Numbered from the stretch's first letter, positions 1 to 9,824 are shown. The stretch is DNA of 64,000 nucleotides from Haemophilus parainfluenzae (GCF_900450995.1 NZ_UGHY01000002.1:756501-820500), one strand, 5' to 3'. Program-made: numbers and translations. The notes: generated by a model not told the origin, from the letters alone.

Positions 1-693
1 TCTTAATAAACATAAGAGTCTTATTCAAGAGAATGAAGCACCTTATAGTCCGAGTTTATGTATAATCGATGGAGATCTATATTTATTAACTAAAAATGAG
101 CCTTGTCAGAAAGGTCTTTATATTTTACCTATGTATTGTATAGAGAATTTACTGTTAAGAACGGATGAAGAGAGTATAATCGAATTCTTAAATATTAATT
201 CATCTAAAATAGAGGACTTTTCTTCTAAACTAAAAATTAATGAATTTAATTCAATGATTTTATCACTCCTTTATATGAAAGTTTTGCTATTGCATTCTCA
301 TTAAATGAGTTAAAGGAAATTGAAGGTCCTAACCCAGCATTAATATCAAATTCTTTAGATAAGATAAAAAATAAGGAATTATGCAGTAAAGGTATATATT
401 ATAAGCTATCCGAAAATAAGGTTAATGAACTATGTAATGACATAGATGCCTTGTATAAAAATTGTCCTTCGTATGATGTAATAAAATCATCAATCTCAAA
501 TAAAATCTGTAAAGATAGTGATAAATTAAGATTTATTTCTGGTAAAGAGCATTTGTTTCCATTATTCCTTGAAAAATTAAAGTATGTTGGTAATTGTTCG
601 ATAGATAAATTAAAATTTCTAAGATACTTAGCTCAAAAATGTGACGTAAAACAAATATCTTCTTGTGAAGGATTTATATTAATGGAGAGATGA
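1..693 (+). pseudogene. DUF4435-type (AriB/OLD-associated TOPRIM-like) protein, 5' truncated by window and frameshifted
   Basis: The frame open from base 2 ends at TAA 302-304. The downstream frame continues the same protein from about 280 to TGA 691-693. Removing a CT duplication near 270-275 joins them. The first part has an acidic strand, CIIDGDLYLL, followed about 20 residues later by YCIENLLL. This matches the D-x-D and (Y)xIENYL pattern of DUF4435, known as the partner of AAA ATPases in phage-defence systems such as PARIS (AriB). Base composition is much more AT-rich than the housekeeping genes and there is no uptake signal, consistent with an accessory island. The start and any ATPase partner lie left of the window. 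Family assignment is by motif only. The frameshift may be real or an error. Confidence 0.55.
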
Positions 694-694
694 G

Positions 695-976
695 TTGGAT
701 AAGATGTATTCTATATTTATTGATTCAGATAAGAAGTATGAGCTTCTTAAAGACGAATTATTAAAAATTGGTTGTTGTAACTATTTAATTTCAAATGGTA
801 AAAAATATAATGCTCCTGAAAAGTTATTTTTTTACAACTCTAATATAAAAGAAAGAAGAGATGTATTTGATGAAATTAATGAAATACTCATTGAACATGA
901 AATAGATGCTAAAGTAGTCATAATGCAGACCGAAGGTCGTCTCTGGTATGGTCTGGAATTATCTAAGGATGAATAA
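695..976 (+). CDS. small orphan protein coupled to the DUF4435 gene
   Basis: This encodes 93 residues from TTG 695, or 90 from ATG 704. It begins one base after the upstream stop codon (TGA 691-693), so translational coupling is likely. The product is acidic and lysine-rich, with no signal peptide or membrane segment. It opens with the strand-like segment MYSIFIDSDKKYELL and ends with WYGLELSKDE. I do not recognise a family. The AT-rich codon use matches the preceding gene and differs from the rest of the window, so the two probably arrived together. A role as accessory or immunity component of a defence system is inference from context only. Confidence 0.6.
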   Translation: MDKMYSIFIDSDKKYELLKDELLKIGCCNYLISNGKKYNAPEKLFFYNSNIKERRDVFDEINEILIEHEIDAKVVIMQTEGRLWYGLELSKDE

Positions 977-1030
977 TAAACTTAGTCACGAATCAATGAT
1001 TTGCCTTTACTTTCCCTTAAATGTGAAAGA

Positions 1031-1239
1031 TAGATAAACCGTCAAAATTGAACATTTTGCACATTATGGGCGAATGCTGCAATGAGTTTATCTAGGCGTT
1101 AAGTCCACAAGTTCCTTGTGGCGGTACGGTATTCGAGGCATAAATGCTTTGAGCCGACTTGAGATTTTCAAGTGGGCGATTTTTTGTGTCTGGCGTTTAG
1201 CAAATCTCGAATGCCTTGTACTACACAAGGAAATTCGCA
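1031..1239 (+). promoter_or_regulatory. structured 5' leader of the IS1595-type transposase
   Basis: Several perfect inverted repeats are visible. TAGATAAAC at 1031-1039 pairs with GTTTATCTA at 1086-1094. CCACAAG 1105-1111 pairs with CTTGTGG 1115-1121. GGTATTCGAG 1128-1137 pairs with CTCGAATGCC 1206-1215 with one wobble. ACTTGA 1157-1162 pairs with TCAAGT 1168-1173. CCTTGT 1214-1219 pairs with ACAAGG 1225-1230. The last helix contains the purine-rich ribosome-binding sequence just before ATG 1240, so folding could hide it. The 1031/1086 pair may also relate to the element end. No classical terminal inverted repeat was resolved. Confidence 0.5.
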
Positions 1240-2376
1240 ATGGCTCAACATTATTTACTTTCAAGTAAATCAAAAAACATCAATTTAAAAGATATTTTAC
1301 GCCTTACTGAAGAAAATGCTTTTCACCTTTTAAAAACTCACCGTTGGGGCAACCCTGATAATGTTCGTGATGTATGCTGTCCGCATTGCGGTATTCGCCA
1401 CGAAGCCTATTTCCTTGCTTCTCGTAAACGTTGGTGCTGCAAACATTGCAAACGCCATTTTTATATTACGACAAATACAGCCTTTGCCTTTCATAAAGTT
1501 GATTTAGTCGATATTCTTGCTGTCATTTTAATGATGGTAAATAGCTCAAAAGGCATTAGTGCGATTGATGTTAGTCGTCATCTTAATTTGAACTACAAAA
1601 CGGCATTTGTACTTTGTGGGAAAGTTCGCGAAGCTTTATTTAAAACGCGCGATTTAAGTCCATTGTCAGGCGAAGTTCATGAAGATGGAATGTGGATCAA
1701 CTTTACCTTGCGTCCAACTAATTTTCGTAAAAACAATCATAAACAACGTCAAAAAGCCGATGAGAAAGGTCGCAAATATCCTAAATTTAGAACGACTAAA
1801 CATTGTCTATTCGCTATTACACAACGTGCTGCAAATGATAGTAATATATCTGGAGCAAATCGTACCATTGTTGCAATGGATTACACCGAAAATGCGGATA
1901 CTGTTTTTGCATTGAATCAACGCTTTGTGAAAGCAGGCAGTGATATTATGTGTGATGAAAACCCTGCTTATAAAAGTCTTGATTTTCACTACACCCGTTG
2001 GTCGGTGAATCATCAAGAGGCTTATAGTGCGAAAGGTGTAAACAACAATCTAGCAGAATCCTTTAATGCCAGAATGCGTGATTTAATGCGTGGCACACAT
2101 CATAAAACCGATAATAAATATGCCTTACATTATGCTAATCAAGCTGCATTCTTTTCAGATAACCGCCGTAAATCAAATGGGGAACTCTTTGAAGATGTCC
2201 TCAAACGTTGCTTATGGGTATTGCCGCTCAAAGAGTGGATCGGTTACTGGCAAGGAAATCATCGTGAAGGTGAGCTTCTCGGTATGAAAGCCTTTGCACC
2301 TAACGAAATTTCATCACACTACTTTAAGCGACTTGAAGAACAAACTGCATACGATGAAATTCTGATGGCAGCATAG
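1240..2376 (+). CDS. IS1595/ISXO2-type transposase
   Basis: The product has 378 residues from ATG 1240, chosen over TTG 1216 because ACAAGG at 1225-1230 is a good ribosome-binding site. Near residue 43 there is a zinc ribbon, CPHCG...CCKHC, typical of IS1595-family transposases. It is followed by a helical segment and the ISXO2-type DDE catalytic fold, with acidic residues in GEVHEDGMW and MCDENPAY and a NNLAESFNARMR motif near the end of the fold. It is longer than the common ~220-residue IS1016 transposases because of an insert before the catalytic domain and a C-terminal extension. It sits between the AT-rich island genes and lexA and probably marks the island boundary. The frame is intact. 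Confidence 0.85.
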   Translation: MAQHYLLSSKSKNINLKDILRLTEENAFHLLKTHRWGNPDNVRDVCCPHCGIRHEAYFLASRKRWCCKHCKRHFYITTNTAFAFHKVDLVDILAVILMMVNSSKGISAIDVSRHLNLNYKTAFVLCGKVREALFKTRDLSPLSGEVHEDGMWINFTLRPTNFRKNNHKQRQKADEKGRKYPKFRTTKHCLFAITQRAANDSNISGANRTIVAMDYTENADTVFALNQRFVKAGSDIMCDENPAYKSLDFHYTRWSVNHQEAYSAKGVNNNLAESFNARMRDLMRGTHHKTDNKYALHYANQAAFFSDNRRKSNGELFEDVLKRCLWVLPLKEWIGYWQGNHREGELLGMKAFAPNEISSHYFKRLEEQTAYDEILMAA

Positions 2377-2427
2377 AATCGTATAGACGCTAATAGACTT
2401 AGATAGAATTATATAGAAAGAAATAAC
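2373..2427 (+). repeat. 10-bp phased ATAGA array after the transposase
   Basis: ATAGA begins at exactly 2373, 2383, 2393, 2403 and 2413, with a degenerate sixth unit (ATAAC) at 2423. Only the ATAGA half is conserved in each 10-bp unit. The first unit contains the transposase stop codon TAG. Spacing of one helical turn suggests a protein-binding array on one DNA face, possibly transposase binding at the element end. Function is inferred. Confidence 0.7.
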
Positions 2428-2531
2428 TTACCTGAATAAAGGTTGAGAGGATTAGCTACGCCTTGAATTTGAAAAAATGGAAATTTGATGTGAAAAATTG
2501 CGAGGTTGAAGTTATAATTTTAGTTAAAAGA

Positions 2532-2565
2532 AATGCCTTTCACGATTTTTATTCGGAAAGGCATT
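2532..2565. terminator. hairpin between transposase and lexA
   Basis: AATGCCTTTC 2532-2541 and GAAAGGCATT 2556-2565 form a 10-bp perfect stem with a 14-base T-rich loop. It lies in the 283-base gap between the converging transposase and lexA. There is no strong T-run directly after either arm, so terminator function is uncertain. Confidence 0.35.
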
Positions 2566-2659
2566 CAAATTTATGCGGTAAATTAGTCAATTTTCGGACT
2601 TTGTGCAACTGCTACATAATACCGAAAAAACACTTTATTTTCTCACCGCACTTTCATCA

Positions 2660-3286
2660 TTACATCCAAGCGTTATTACGAATAATCCCTACTGCAATCC
2701 CTTCAATTTCAAAATGAGGTTGTTCTTCAAGATTAACAACAATCGGCTGAAACTCTTCATTTTCTGCATGCAGATAAATAACTGAACCTTTGCGTTCTAA
2801 GCGTTTTACTGTCACTTCATCTTCAATTCGGGCAACAACAATTTGTCCATTTCGCACATCTTTTGTGCTATGTACGGCAAGAAGATCGCCGTCTAAAATA
2901 CCGATATCTTTCATGGATTGACCATATACTTTTAATAAAAAGTCAGCTTGTGGCTTAAACATATTCGCATCAACACGATAAGTGCCTTCAATATGTTGCT
3001 CAGCCAGAATCGGCTCCCCTGCTGCTACGCGGCCGATGAGCGGTAAGCCTTCTTCTTCCTCATCATTTGCACTGTCATCAATAATGCGAATACCGCGAGA
3101 AGCCCCTGCAACAATTTCAATTGCACCTTTACGAGCAAGTGCTTTTAAATGTTCTTCCGCCGCATTAGGGGATTTAAAGCCTAATTCACGAGAAATTTCT
3201 GCACGAGTTGGCGGCATACCCGTAGTTTCTAAATGGCGCTTTAAGAGTTCCAGCACTTCTTGTTGTCTGGCAGTTAATGGTCTCAT
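2660..3286 (-). CDS. lexA: LexA, SOS repressor and self-cleaving protease
   Basis: This is a 208-residue LexA, the usual family length. An N-terminal winged helix-turn-helix (residues 1-65, opening [12 protein letters not shown]) binds SOS operators, and a C-terminal S24 peptidase domain performs autocleavage when RecA is activated. The cleavage site Ala89-Gly90 is in RVAAGEP. The catalytic Ser124 is in GQSMKDIG and Lys161 is in VTVKRLE. The ATG at 3286 is used rather than GTG 3292 because the GTG lies inside the AGGAG ribosome-binding site. Two SOS boxes lie just upstream, so it is autoregulated. It is divergent from plsB as in enterics, but no dgkA lies between them. Confidence 0.97.
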   Translation of the reverse strand: MRPLTARQQEVLELLKRHLETTGMPPTRAEISRELGFKSPNAAEEHLKALARKGAIEIVAGASRGIRIIDDSANDEEEEGLPLIGRVAAGEPILAEQHIEGTYRVDANMFKPQADFLLKVYGQSMKDIGILDGDLLAVHSTKDVRNGQIVVARIEDEVTVKRLERKGSVIYLHAENEEFQPIVVNLEEQPHFEIEGIAVGIIRNNAWM

Positions 3287-3294
3287 ATACACTC

Positions 3295-3310
3295 CTGTTA
3301 CTTTATACAG
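3295..3310. promoter_or_regulatory. LexA box 1 (lexA-proximal)
   Basis: CTGT 3295-3298, eight bases, then ACAG 3307-3310. This fits the CTGT-N8-ACAG SOS operator and lies 9 bases from the lexA start codon. Confidence 0.85.
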
Positions 3311-3315
3311 AATAA

Positions 3316-3331
3316 CTGTTAGTATATACAG
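3316..3331. promoter_or_regulatory. LexA box 2
   Basis: CTGT 3316-3319, TAGTATAT, ACAG 3328-3331. This is a second consensus SOS operator 21 bp from the first, two helical turns apart. The paired arrangement is the one known for lexA autoregulation. Confidence 0.88.
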
Positions 3332-3477
3332 AAAGATGACGATTGCAACAACTATTTTCTAGCGATAAAAGTGCGGTCAATTTTTTTCATATTTTTGAGT
3401 GTTCATCACAAATCTCAAATGTAAATTTTTAGAATTTGACTGGTCTAATGTGTTAAAATGCCTGACAATACCTAGAA

Positions 3478-5958
3478 ATGTCTAACAAAAAGAGAACGTT
3501 AATTATGTCTGGCATCGTAAGTACTTATCGTAAATTATTAGAATTACCGCTTTCGGTTTTAGTAAAAAATAATCCAATCCCCGCTCAACCAATTGAAGAG
3601 CTTCAACTCAATATCAATCAACCTATTCTTTATGTTTTGCCTTACACCTCTCAAACTGACTTCGTCATTTTCCGTCGTAACTGTTTGAGCGTAGGTTTGC
3701 CTGATCCAGCTGAAAAGAATGTGATTGATGGCGTAGCATTACCACGTTATGTCTATTTAGACGAAGGTCGTCGCTTTTTTAAATCAAAAGGCGCAAAAGA
3801 TGAAACCGCCAAAGTCTTCAATAAATACTTAGAATTGCATCGTGATGTTGCTGATTTAGATGTACAATTGATCCCTGTTTCGGTGCTTTGGGGACGTTCA
3901 CCAGGTAAAGAAGATAAAGCAAGCTTACCGAATCTGCGTTTATTGAATGGCATTCAAAAAACCTTTGCGGCAATTTGGTTTGGTCGTGATACTTTTGTGC
4001 GTTTTTCTCAAGCGCTTTCTTTGCGTTACATGGTAAATGAACATGGTTCTGATGAAAAAATTGCACAAAAACTGGCTCGCGTGGCTAAAATGCACTTTGC
4101 TAAACAACGCATTTCCGCGACAGGGCCTCGCTTGCCAAACCGCGAAGCCATGTTTAATAAGCTATTAAATTCTCAAGCAATTCAAAATGCCATTGAAGAT
4201 GAGGCAAAATCAAAAAATATCAGCCGCGATAAAGCCTATGCTGAAGCCGAAAAAATTCTTCGTGAAATTGCAGCTAATGTAAGCCATTCCAGCCTTCGTG
4301 CGGCAGACCGTTTCTTACGTTGGCTATGGAACAAACTGTATTCCGGTATTGATGTACAAAATGCGGACCGCGTGCGTAAATTAGCATTAGAAGGACATGA
4401 GATTGTTTATGTGCCTTGTCACCGTAGTCACATTGACTATTTATTACTTTCTTATGTGCTCTATCACCAAGGTCTTGTACCGCCACATATTGCAGCGGGG
4501 ATCAACTTAAACTTCTGGCCAGCGGGTCCTTTATTCCGTAGCTGGGGAGCATTCTTTATTCGCCGTACGTTTAAAGGTAACCGCCTTTACTCTGCAATTT
4601 TCCGTGAGTATTTAGGGGAATTATTCCACCGCGGTTATTCCGTCGAATACTTCATTGAAGGTGGCCGTTCTCGTACAGGTCGCTTGCTTGCACCGAAAAC
4701 TGGTATGATGTCAATGACGCTACAAGCACTTCAACATAACCAGACTCGTCCTATTTCTGTAGTGCCGGTGTATATCGGTTATGAGCACGTATTAGAAGTG
4801 GACACTTACGCAAAAGAATTACGTGGCGCAGCGAAAGAAAAAGAAAATGCTGGCTTAGTTTTACGTGTGATTAAAAAATTACGTAATTTAGGTCAAGGTT
4901 TTGTGAATTTCGGTGAGCCAATCACGCTTTCCAATTACCTCAATCACCATTATCCAGAATGGAAAGAACAACATCATGAAGATAAACCTCACTGGTTTAA
5001 CCATGCTGTTGGGTCTATTTCTAATCAAGTGATGGTGAATATTAATAAAGCGGCTGCTGTCAATGCGATGAATTTAGTGGGGACCGCTCTACTCTCTTCT
5101 CGTCAGCGTGCACTTTCTCATGAACAGCTACTAGAACAACTCTCTAGTTATCAAGAAATGTTAAAGAATGCACCGTATTCTACTGATGTGGTACTGCCAA
5201 CTGATACACCAAAAGCGATGCTTGAGCATGTACTAAGCTTAGACCGTGTTGGCGTGTTAGTTGAAAAAGATAACTTTGGGGAAATTATTCGTTTAGAACG
5301 TAATTCCGCTGTTCTCATGACGTATTACCGCAATAATATTCAACACTTATTTGTGTTGCCTTCACTTATCGCGAGTATCGTTTTACATTATGAAGCGATT
5401 CAAAAAGATTTATTATTGGATGCGGTACGTAAAATTTATCCATTCTTAAAAGGTGAACTCTTCCTTCATTTCACTGAAGAAGAATTAGATACACAAATTA
5501 AAGCTATTATTGATGAATTTGCGTGTCAAGAAGTTATTCAATCCAATGATAATTTCTTATCGATCCACCGCTCTAAAGTGCGTATTTTACAACTTTGGTC
5601 TGCGGGTATGCGCGAAATCTTACAACGCTACTACATTACAGTAAGCATTTTGCGTAGAGATCCTGAAATTGCCCGTGGTTTACTAGAAAAAGAAAGCCAA
5701 TTGGTGGCACAGCGTCTTTCCGTATTACACGGTATTAATGCGCCAGAATTCTTTGATAAAGCAGTATTCTCTGCCTTCATTGCTCACTTGAAAGAAGAAG
5801 GTTACTTCGATGATGACAAAGAAAAATTACACGAGCTTGCCACAATCTTAGAACATTTAATTTCTAGTGAGATTTGCTTAACGATCAATAGCGCGGCAGA
5901 TAAAGCAGATGAAGTTAAGATTGAAGTAGAAGAAGATAAATCAAATAAAGATGAATAA
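3478..5958 (+). CDS. plsB: PlsB, glycerol-3-phosphate 1-O-acyltransferase
   Basis: A membrane-associated enzyme that acylates position 1 of sn-glycerol-3-phosphate, the first step of phospholipid synthesis. The reading frame is 826 residues, close to the family's 800-810. The HX4D catalytic motif is His315-Asp320 in CHRSHID. It is followed by [10 protein letters not shown] and EGGRSRTGR substrate-binding blocks. An internal ATG at 3505 ([10 protein letters not shown]) matches the N terminus of homologues and is an alternative start. It is divergent from lexA, with an uptake signal in the shared intergenic region (3369). A second, unrelated acyltransferase (plsY) is also in this window. Confidence 0.95.
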   Translation: MSNKKRTLIMSGIVSTYRKLLELPLSVLVKNNPIPAQPIEELQLNINQPILYVLPYTSQTDFVIFRRNCLSVGLPDPAEKNVIDGVALPRYVYLDEGRRFFKSKGAKDETAKVFNKYLELHRDVADLDVQLIPVSVLWGRSPGKEDKASLPNLRLLNGIQKTFAAIWFGRDTFVRFSQALSLRYMVNEHGSDEKIAQKLARVAKMHFAKQRISATGPRLPNREAMFNKLLNSQAIQNAIEDEAKSKNISRDKAYAEAEKILREIAANVSHSSLRAADRFLRWLWNKLYSGIDVQNADRVRKLALEGHEIVYVPCHRSHIDYLLLSYVLYHQGLVPPHIAAGINLNFWPAGPLFRSWGAFFIRRTFKGNRLYSAIFREYLGELFHRGYSVEYFIEGGRSRTGRLLAPKTGMMSMTLQALQHNQTRPISVVPVYIGYEHVLEVDTYAKELRGAAKEKENAGLVLRVIKKLRNLGQGFVNFGEPITLSNYLNHHYPEWKEQHHEDKPHWFNHAVGSISNQVMVNINKAAAVNAMNLVGTALLSSRQRALSHEQLLEQLSSYQEMLKNAPYSTDVVLPTDTPKAMLEHVLSLDRVGVLVEKDNFGEIIRLERNSAVLMTYYRNNIQHLFVLPSLIASIVLHYEAIQKDLLLDAVRKIYPFLKGELFLHFTEEELDTQIKAIIDEFACQEVIQSNDNFLSIHRSKVRILQLWSAGMREILQRYYITVSILRRDPEIARGLLEKESQLVAQRLSVLHGINAPEFFDKAVFSAFIAHLKEEGYFDDDKEKLHELATILEHLISSEICLTINSAADKADEVKIEVEEDKSNKDE

Positions 5959-5974
5959 TCTTTAGTGAAATAAC

Positions 5975-6008
5975 AAAAGGGCGTATTGGAGATCCAACAC
6001 GCCCTTTT
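5975..6008. terminator. bidirectional terminator between plsB and the DASS symporter
   Basis: AAAAGGGCGT 5975-5984 and ACGCCCTTTT 5999-6008 form a GC-rich stem flanked by A and T runs on either side. It serves the two converging genes. Confidence 0.8.
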
Positions 6009-6018
6009 CTTTATACGA

Positions 6019-7404
6019 TTAATTCAACCAGAAATAATATCCTATTGTCGCGATAACCAATATACACACAATATTTAAGATAAACCCAGCTTTAACCATA
6101 TCACTTTGGCGGACCTCACCTGTACCAAACACGATTGCATTTGGCGGTGTTGCTACCGGTAACATAAATGCACAAGATGCACCTAAACCGATAATTAACG
6201 CAAGACCAATTTCCGGCATACCGAGAGATTGTGCGATAGAAATAAAGATTGGTACTAATAACGCTGCACTCGCGGTATTGGAAGTGAATTCAGTTAAGAA
6301 AATAATGAAGGTTGCGACCAATAAACCAATGAGGTAGTAGTGTTGCCCTTGAACTAAGAATACAATACCGTCAGCTAGAACTTTACTTGCACCAGAATCT
6401 TTTAACACTGCACTCAAGGTTAAACCACCACCGAAAAGCATCAATACGCCCCAGTCAGTATTTTCTTGAATTTGTTTCCAATTCGCCACACCAGTAGAAC
6501 AAATAACAACAGCAGCAAGTAATGCTACCACGCTATCAAAACTACCGATATTTTTGGCAAGACCAAATACACCTGAAATCATTGGATTAATATAGCTACT
6601 AAATACCCAGCAAAGTGCAATTACAGCAAAAATTACAAGCGTTAAAATACGTTGGCCATTCATTTCAATACGCTCAAAATTTTGCTCAAAACGTAAATTA
6701 AGTTTTGGTTTAAATACAATGAAAAGCGTACCAACCATTAATGGCATCAAAATAATCATAATTGGCAAGCCATACCATAACCAATCTGAGAAAGTTAAAT
6801 GTAAGTTACTTGCGACGATAGCATTTGGTGGACTACCCACTAATGTTCCCATACCACCAATACTCGCACTGTATGCAATACCCAATAATACGAAGACATA
6901 AGTATTGTGTTCTTTTTCTTTATCAAGTTGGCTTAAGATCCCCATGGCTAAAGGTAACATCATTGCAGCTGTCGCAGTGTTACTCATCCACATAGAAAGG
7001 AAAGCGGTAATAGAGAAAAGGTACATCACAGCAACCAATAAATTACCACGAGCCATCGCCATGATTTTATTAGCAATCATTTTATCAAGCTTTTGCATAT
7101 GTAAAGCCGTCGCTAAAGCAAATCCACCAAAGAATAAGAAAATGGTTGGATCGGCAAAGGCGACCAAAGCTTGCTTGGTTGTCACCAAATCAAGTGCAAT
7201 CGCAAGCAATGGCACCAATAGAGCGGTCACTGTGACATGTAATGCTTCAGTTAACCAAAGGATTGCTACCAAAGCTAATAATGCTAAACCTGCATTTTCC
7301 TTAGGTGCAAAAGGTAAGGCTTTAAGTAAAATAAAAAAACAGGCTATCGCTAGCAGAAAGATAATCCCACTTTTATAATTTTTTGCTGTGTTTGTTTCGT
7401 TCAT
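6019..7404 (-). CDS. DASS (SLC13) family sodium:dicarboxylate/anion symporter
   Basis: A 461-residue inner-membrane protein with about a dozen hydrophobic segments. The two SNT-type repeats of the DASS family are present: MSNTATAAMMLP in the first half and TSNTASAALLVP in the second. GSPPNAI and TPPNAIVFG loops follow each. These motifs bind sodium and the anion. The start is ATG 7404, directly after a GGAGGG ribosome-binding site, rather than TTG 7416. The substrate is probably a di- or tricarboxylate such as succinate or citrate, but the sequence does not fix it. It is monocistronic, with terminators on both sides. Confidence 0.88.
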   Translation of the reverse strand: MNETNTAKNYKSGIIFLLAIACFFILLKALPFAPKENAGLALLALVAILWLTEALHVTVTALLVPLLAIALDLVTTKQALVAFADPTIFLFFGGFALATALHMQKLDKMIANKIMAMARGNLLVAVMYLFSITAFLSMWMSNTATAAMMLPLAMGILSQLDKEKEHNTYVFVLLGIAYSASIGGMGTLVGSPPNAIVASNLHLTFSDWLWYGLPIMIILMPLMVGTLFIVFKPKLNLRFEQNFERIEMNGQRILTLVIFAVIALCWVFSSYINPMISGVFGLAKNIGSFDSVVALLAAVVICSTGVANWKQIQENTDWGVLMLFGGGLTLSAVLKDSGASKVLADGIVFLVQGQHYYLIGLLVATFIIFLTEFTSNTASAALLVPIFISIAQSLGMPEIGLALIIGLGASCAFMLPVATPPNAIVFGTGEVRQSDMVKAGFILNIVCILVIATIGYYFWLN

Positions 7405-7517
7405 GAGTCCCTCCAAACTGATTACAGATGAACTATTTGCGATGTTAAATGAATGTTACAAACTTTCAACCAACAAATGTTTAAAATGTGATCTTGTTCA
7501 AAAAAATTTTAACAAAA

Positions 7518-7545
7518 AAAGTGCGGTTATTTCTAACCGCACTTT
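7518..7545 (-). terminator. inverted-USS terminator after rraA
   Basis: AAAGTGCGGTTA 7518-7529 and TAACCGCACTTT 7534-7545 form a 12-bp stem from two head-to-head uptake signals, with a 4-base loop. On the minus strand it is followed by T residues. Confidence 0.85.
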
Positions 7546-7567
7546 AAAAAGGTCAATAATTTCAAAA

Positions 7568-8068
7568 TTATTCTTCTTCGAAATCTTCTAAATCTAATGC
7601 TTCTTGTGAAAGAATAATACCTGTTAAATCAGCATAAATATAATCTTCAGGGAAGAACGTCACGCCACCAAAATTTACAGGAAGATCACTTTCACCATGA
7701 TTATTTTCATCTGCGCCAACTGGAATTGGTGCAAGCGCATGAATACCAATATCAATATTTTCAAGCTGTTGAATTTGACGCACGGCACCATAAACAATAA
7801 TACCCGCCCAGTCATTATCTGCCGCAAGTTGTGCAAGCTCAGCATCAATTAAGGCACGACGTACTGCACCACCGCCATCTACGACAAGCACTCTGCCATT
7901 ACCATTTTCTTCGAGAATTTCGGCAATTAATCCATTATTTTCAAAACATTTTACTGTCGTCACTTTGCCGTAGAAATTGCTGACACCACCAAAACTAGAA
8001 AAAATTGGTTCAACCACATCCACTTGATCAGCATAAATATCACAAAGTTCTGAAGTATCGATATACAT
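7568..8068 (-). CDS. rraA: RraA, regulator of ribonuclease E activity A
   Basis: A 166-residue cytoplasmic protein of the RraA family, once misnamed MenG, which binds RNase E/RhlB and inhibits RNA decay. The N terminus [14 protein letters not shown] and the core [22 protein letters not shown] and [14 protein letters not shown] are characteristic. It ends in an acidic tail. It lies downstream of menA on the same strand (46-base gap), the order found in enterics, so it is probably cotranscribed. The start has an acceptable upstream AAGGGG sequence. Confidence 0.95.
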   Translation of the reverse strand: MYIDTSELCDIYADQVDVVEPIFSSFGGVSNFYGKVTTVKCFENNGLIAEILEENGNGRVLVVDGGGAVRRALIDAELAQLAADNDWAGIIVYGAVRQIQQLENIDIGIHALAPIPVGADENNHGESDLPVNFGGVTFFPEDYIYADLTGIILSQEALDLEDFEEE

Positions 8069-8113
8069 AATGTACCCCTTGTCGGTAAAATTTTTTCTCT
8101 AGTATAAGCCGAT

Positions 8114-9025
8114 TTAGCCGATAAGCAAGCCTAAACTAAACAAGATATTTATAAATAAAGAAATCATTGACATCTGTGCTAGCATAGGACGTAACACTGC
8201 AGGTTCTTTGCTACGATAAACAAATAAGGCGTGTTTTAATAACAGTGGAAATGCCAATAAAAATAAGAAATGCCAAGGACTAAACGCTGTTGATGCCGCA
8301 AATAGCACATAACATAAAGCCGCAACACTTAATAAAACACAATGATAAATACGTCCTTTCTTCGGGCCAATACGCACAACCAGGGTATTTTTCCCTACTT
8401 TCGCATCTTGCTCAATATCACGTAAATTATTGATATTTAAAACGGCTGTTGCTAATAAACCTGAGCCTAACGCAGGTAAAGTAATTAAGCTATCAATGCT
8501 GTGAGTTTGTAGATAATAAGTTCCACCTACCCCCAATAAACCAAAAAAGAGCAATACTGACAGATCGCCTAAACCTAAATAACCATAAGGTTTAGCCCCT
8601 ACGGTATAAGTAATGGCAGCAATAATGGCAAGAATACCCAAACCTGCAAAGGCCAATAAATCTGTGAGACTTTGATATGCTATACCAATTAAGAATGCAC
8701 CTGAGAAAAATGCTCCCACCGCCATTAAAATTAAGCCCCATTTAAGCTCATTCGCAGAAATTGCACCTTGCTGAATACCACGTAAAGGCCCAATACGTTC
8801 TTCGGTATCTGACCCTTTTTGATGATCGCCGTAATCGTTAGCAAAGTTGGAAAGTACTTGCAATAAAATAGTAGTGAGCAAGCAAAGTAACATCACGGTG
8901 AGATTAAAACTTTCTTTATCCGCCCAATATGCCAATGCTGAGCCAGTAAAAATAGAAGCTAATGCCAAAGGCAAGGTTTTTGGGCGAGCGGTTTCCCACC
9001 ACATTTTCAATTTATGATTTGTCAT
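8114..9025 (-). CDS. menA: MenA, 1,4-dihydroxy-2-naphthoate polyprenyltransferase
   Basis: An inner-membrane UbiA-superfamily prenyltransferase of 303 residues that attaches the isoprenoid tail in menaquinone synthesis. The Asp-rich site [15 protein letters not shown] is near residue 65, followed by repeated membrane helices and the second site [18 protein letters not shown] 9025 is preferred. A GTG at 9040 lies inside an uptake signal (9034-9042) and has no support. Upstream trmO is divergent and the intergenic space is only 61 bases. It works with menB and menC elsewhere in this window. Confidence 0.94.
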   Translation of the reverse strand: MTNHKLKMWWETARPKTLPLALASIFTGSALAYWADKESFNLTVMLLCLLTTILLQVLSNFANDYGDHQKGSDTEERIGPLRGIQQGAISANELKWGLILMAVGAFFSGAFLIGIAYQSLTDLLAFAGLGILAIIAAITYTVGAKPYGYLGLGDLSVLLFFGLLGVGGTYYLQTHSIDSLITLPALGSGLLATAVLNINNLRDIEQDAKVGKNTLVVRIGPKKGRIYHCVLLSVAALCYVLFAASTAFSPWHFLFLLAFPLLLKHALFVYRSKEPAVLRPMLAQMSMISLFINILFSLGLLIG

Positions 9026-9086
9026 TTTTTTTGACCGCACTTTTGATTACAATAAAGGGCGTATTCTACACGGAAATTGCCTTTTT

Positions 9087-9824
9087 ATGAATGATTTAAC
9101 ACTGACTCTTCACCCAATTGCGGTGATTCACACGCCTTACAAAGAAAAATTCTCGGTGCCACGCCAGCCTGATTTAGTACAAGATGGTATTGGTATTGTG
9201 GAACTGCTACCTCCCTATAATTCACCAGAGGCTGTGCGAGGATTAGAGCAATTTAGCCATCTTTGGCTTATTTTCCAATTCGACAAAATACCCCATGGGA
9301 AATGGCAATCCACTGTTCGCCCCCCTCTTTTAGGCGGCAATCAACGTGTCGGTGTATTTGCTTCACGCGCTACGCATCGCCCTAATCCGCTAGGCTTATC
9401 CAAAGTAGAATTGCGCCAAGTGGAATGTATTCATGGGCGTGTTTTTCTGCATTTGGGCTCTGTGGATCTTGTAGATGGCACACCGATTTTTGATATTAAG
9501 CCTTATATTGCCTATGCTGATAGTGAACCCGAGGCAAAGTCAAGTTTTGCACAAGAAAAGCCACCTGCAAAATTAAACGTAGAATTTACAGAAATGGCCC
9601 AAAGTGCGGTTGAAAAATATCACAAAAATCGACCACACTTAGCAAGATTCATTACGGAAGTGATCGCACAAGATCCTCGCCCGGCTTATCAACAAGGTAA
9701 AGAAACCGATCGCATTTATGGTATTAGTCTTTACGAATTTAATATTAAATGGCGTATTAAAGCTGGGACAACAGATTGTGTCGAAATTCTCGATATCCAA
9801 AAATTAAAAGAACAAAAAAGCTGA
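9087..9824 (+). CDS. trmO: TrmO, tRNA t6A37 N6-methyltransferase
   Basis: A 245-residue TsaA/TrmO-family enzyme that methylates threonylcarbamoyl-adenosine 37 of tRNAs using SAM. The opening [20 protein letters not shown], the block [15 protein letters not shown] and the later [15 protein letters not shown] are the family hallmarks. A C-terminal domain with RPAYQQ follows. An in-frame uptake signal (9602) encodes QSAVEK. The stop codon lies inside the terminator stem. Divergent from menA. Confidence 0.92.
   Translation: MNDLTLTLHPIAVIHTPYKEKFSVPRQPDLVQDGIGIVELLPPYNSPEAVRGLEQFSHLWLIFQFDKIPHGKWQSTVRPPLLGGNQRVGVFASRATHRPNPLGLSKVELRQVECIHGRVFLHLGSVDLVDGTPIFDIKPYIAYADSEPEAKSSFAQEKPPAKLNVEFTEMAQSAVEKYHKNRPHLARFITEVIAQDPRPAYQQGKETDRIYGISLYEFNIKWRIKAGTTDCVEILDIQKLKEQKS

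Noticed and set aside
6905..7378. 157-codon open frame antisense to the DASS symporter
   Set aside because: Its residues mirror the membrane protein on the other strand, with no ribosome-binding site or family resemblance.
9023..9040. GTG 9040 as menA start
   Set aside because: It is part of an uptake signal, lacks a ribosome-binding site, and the [10 protein letters not shown] start fits the family better.
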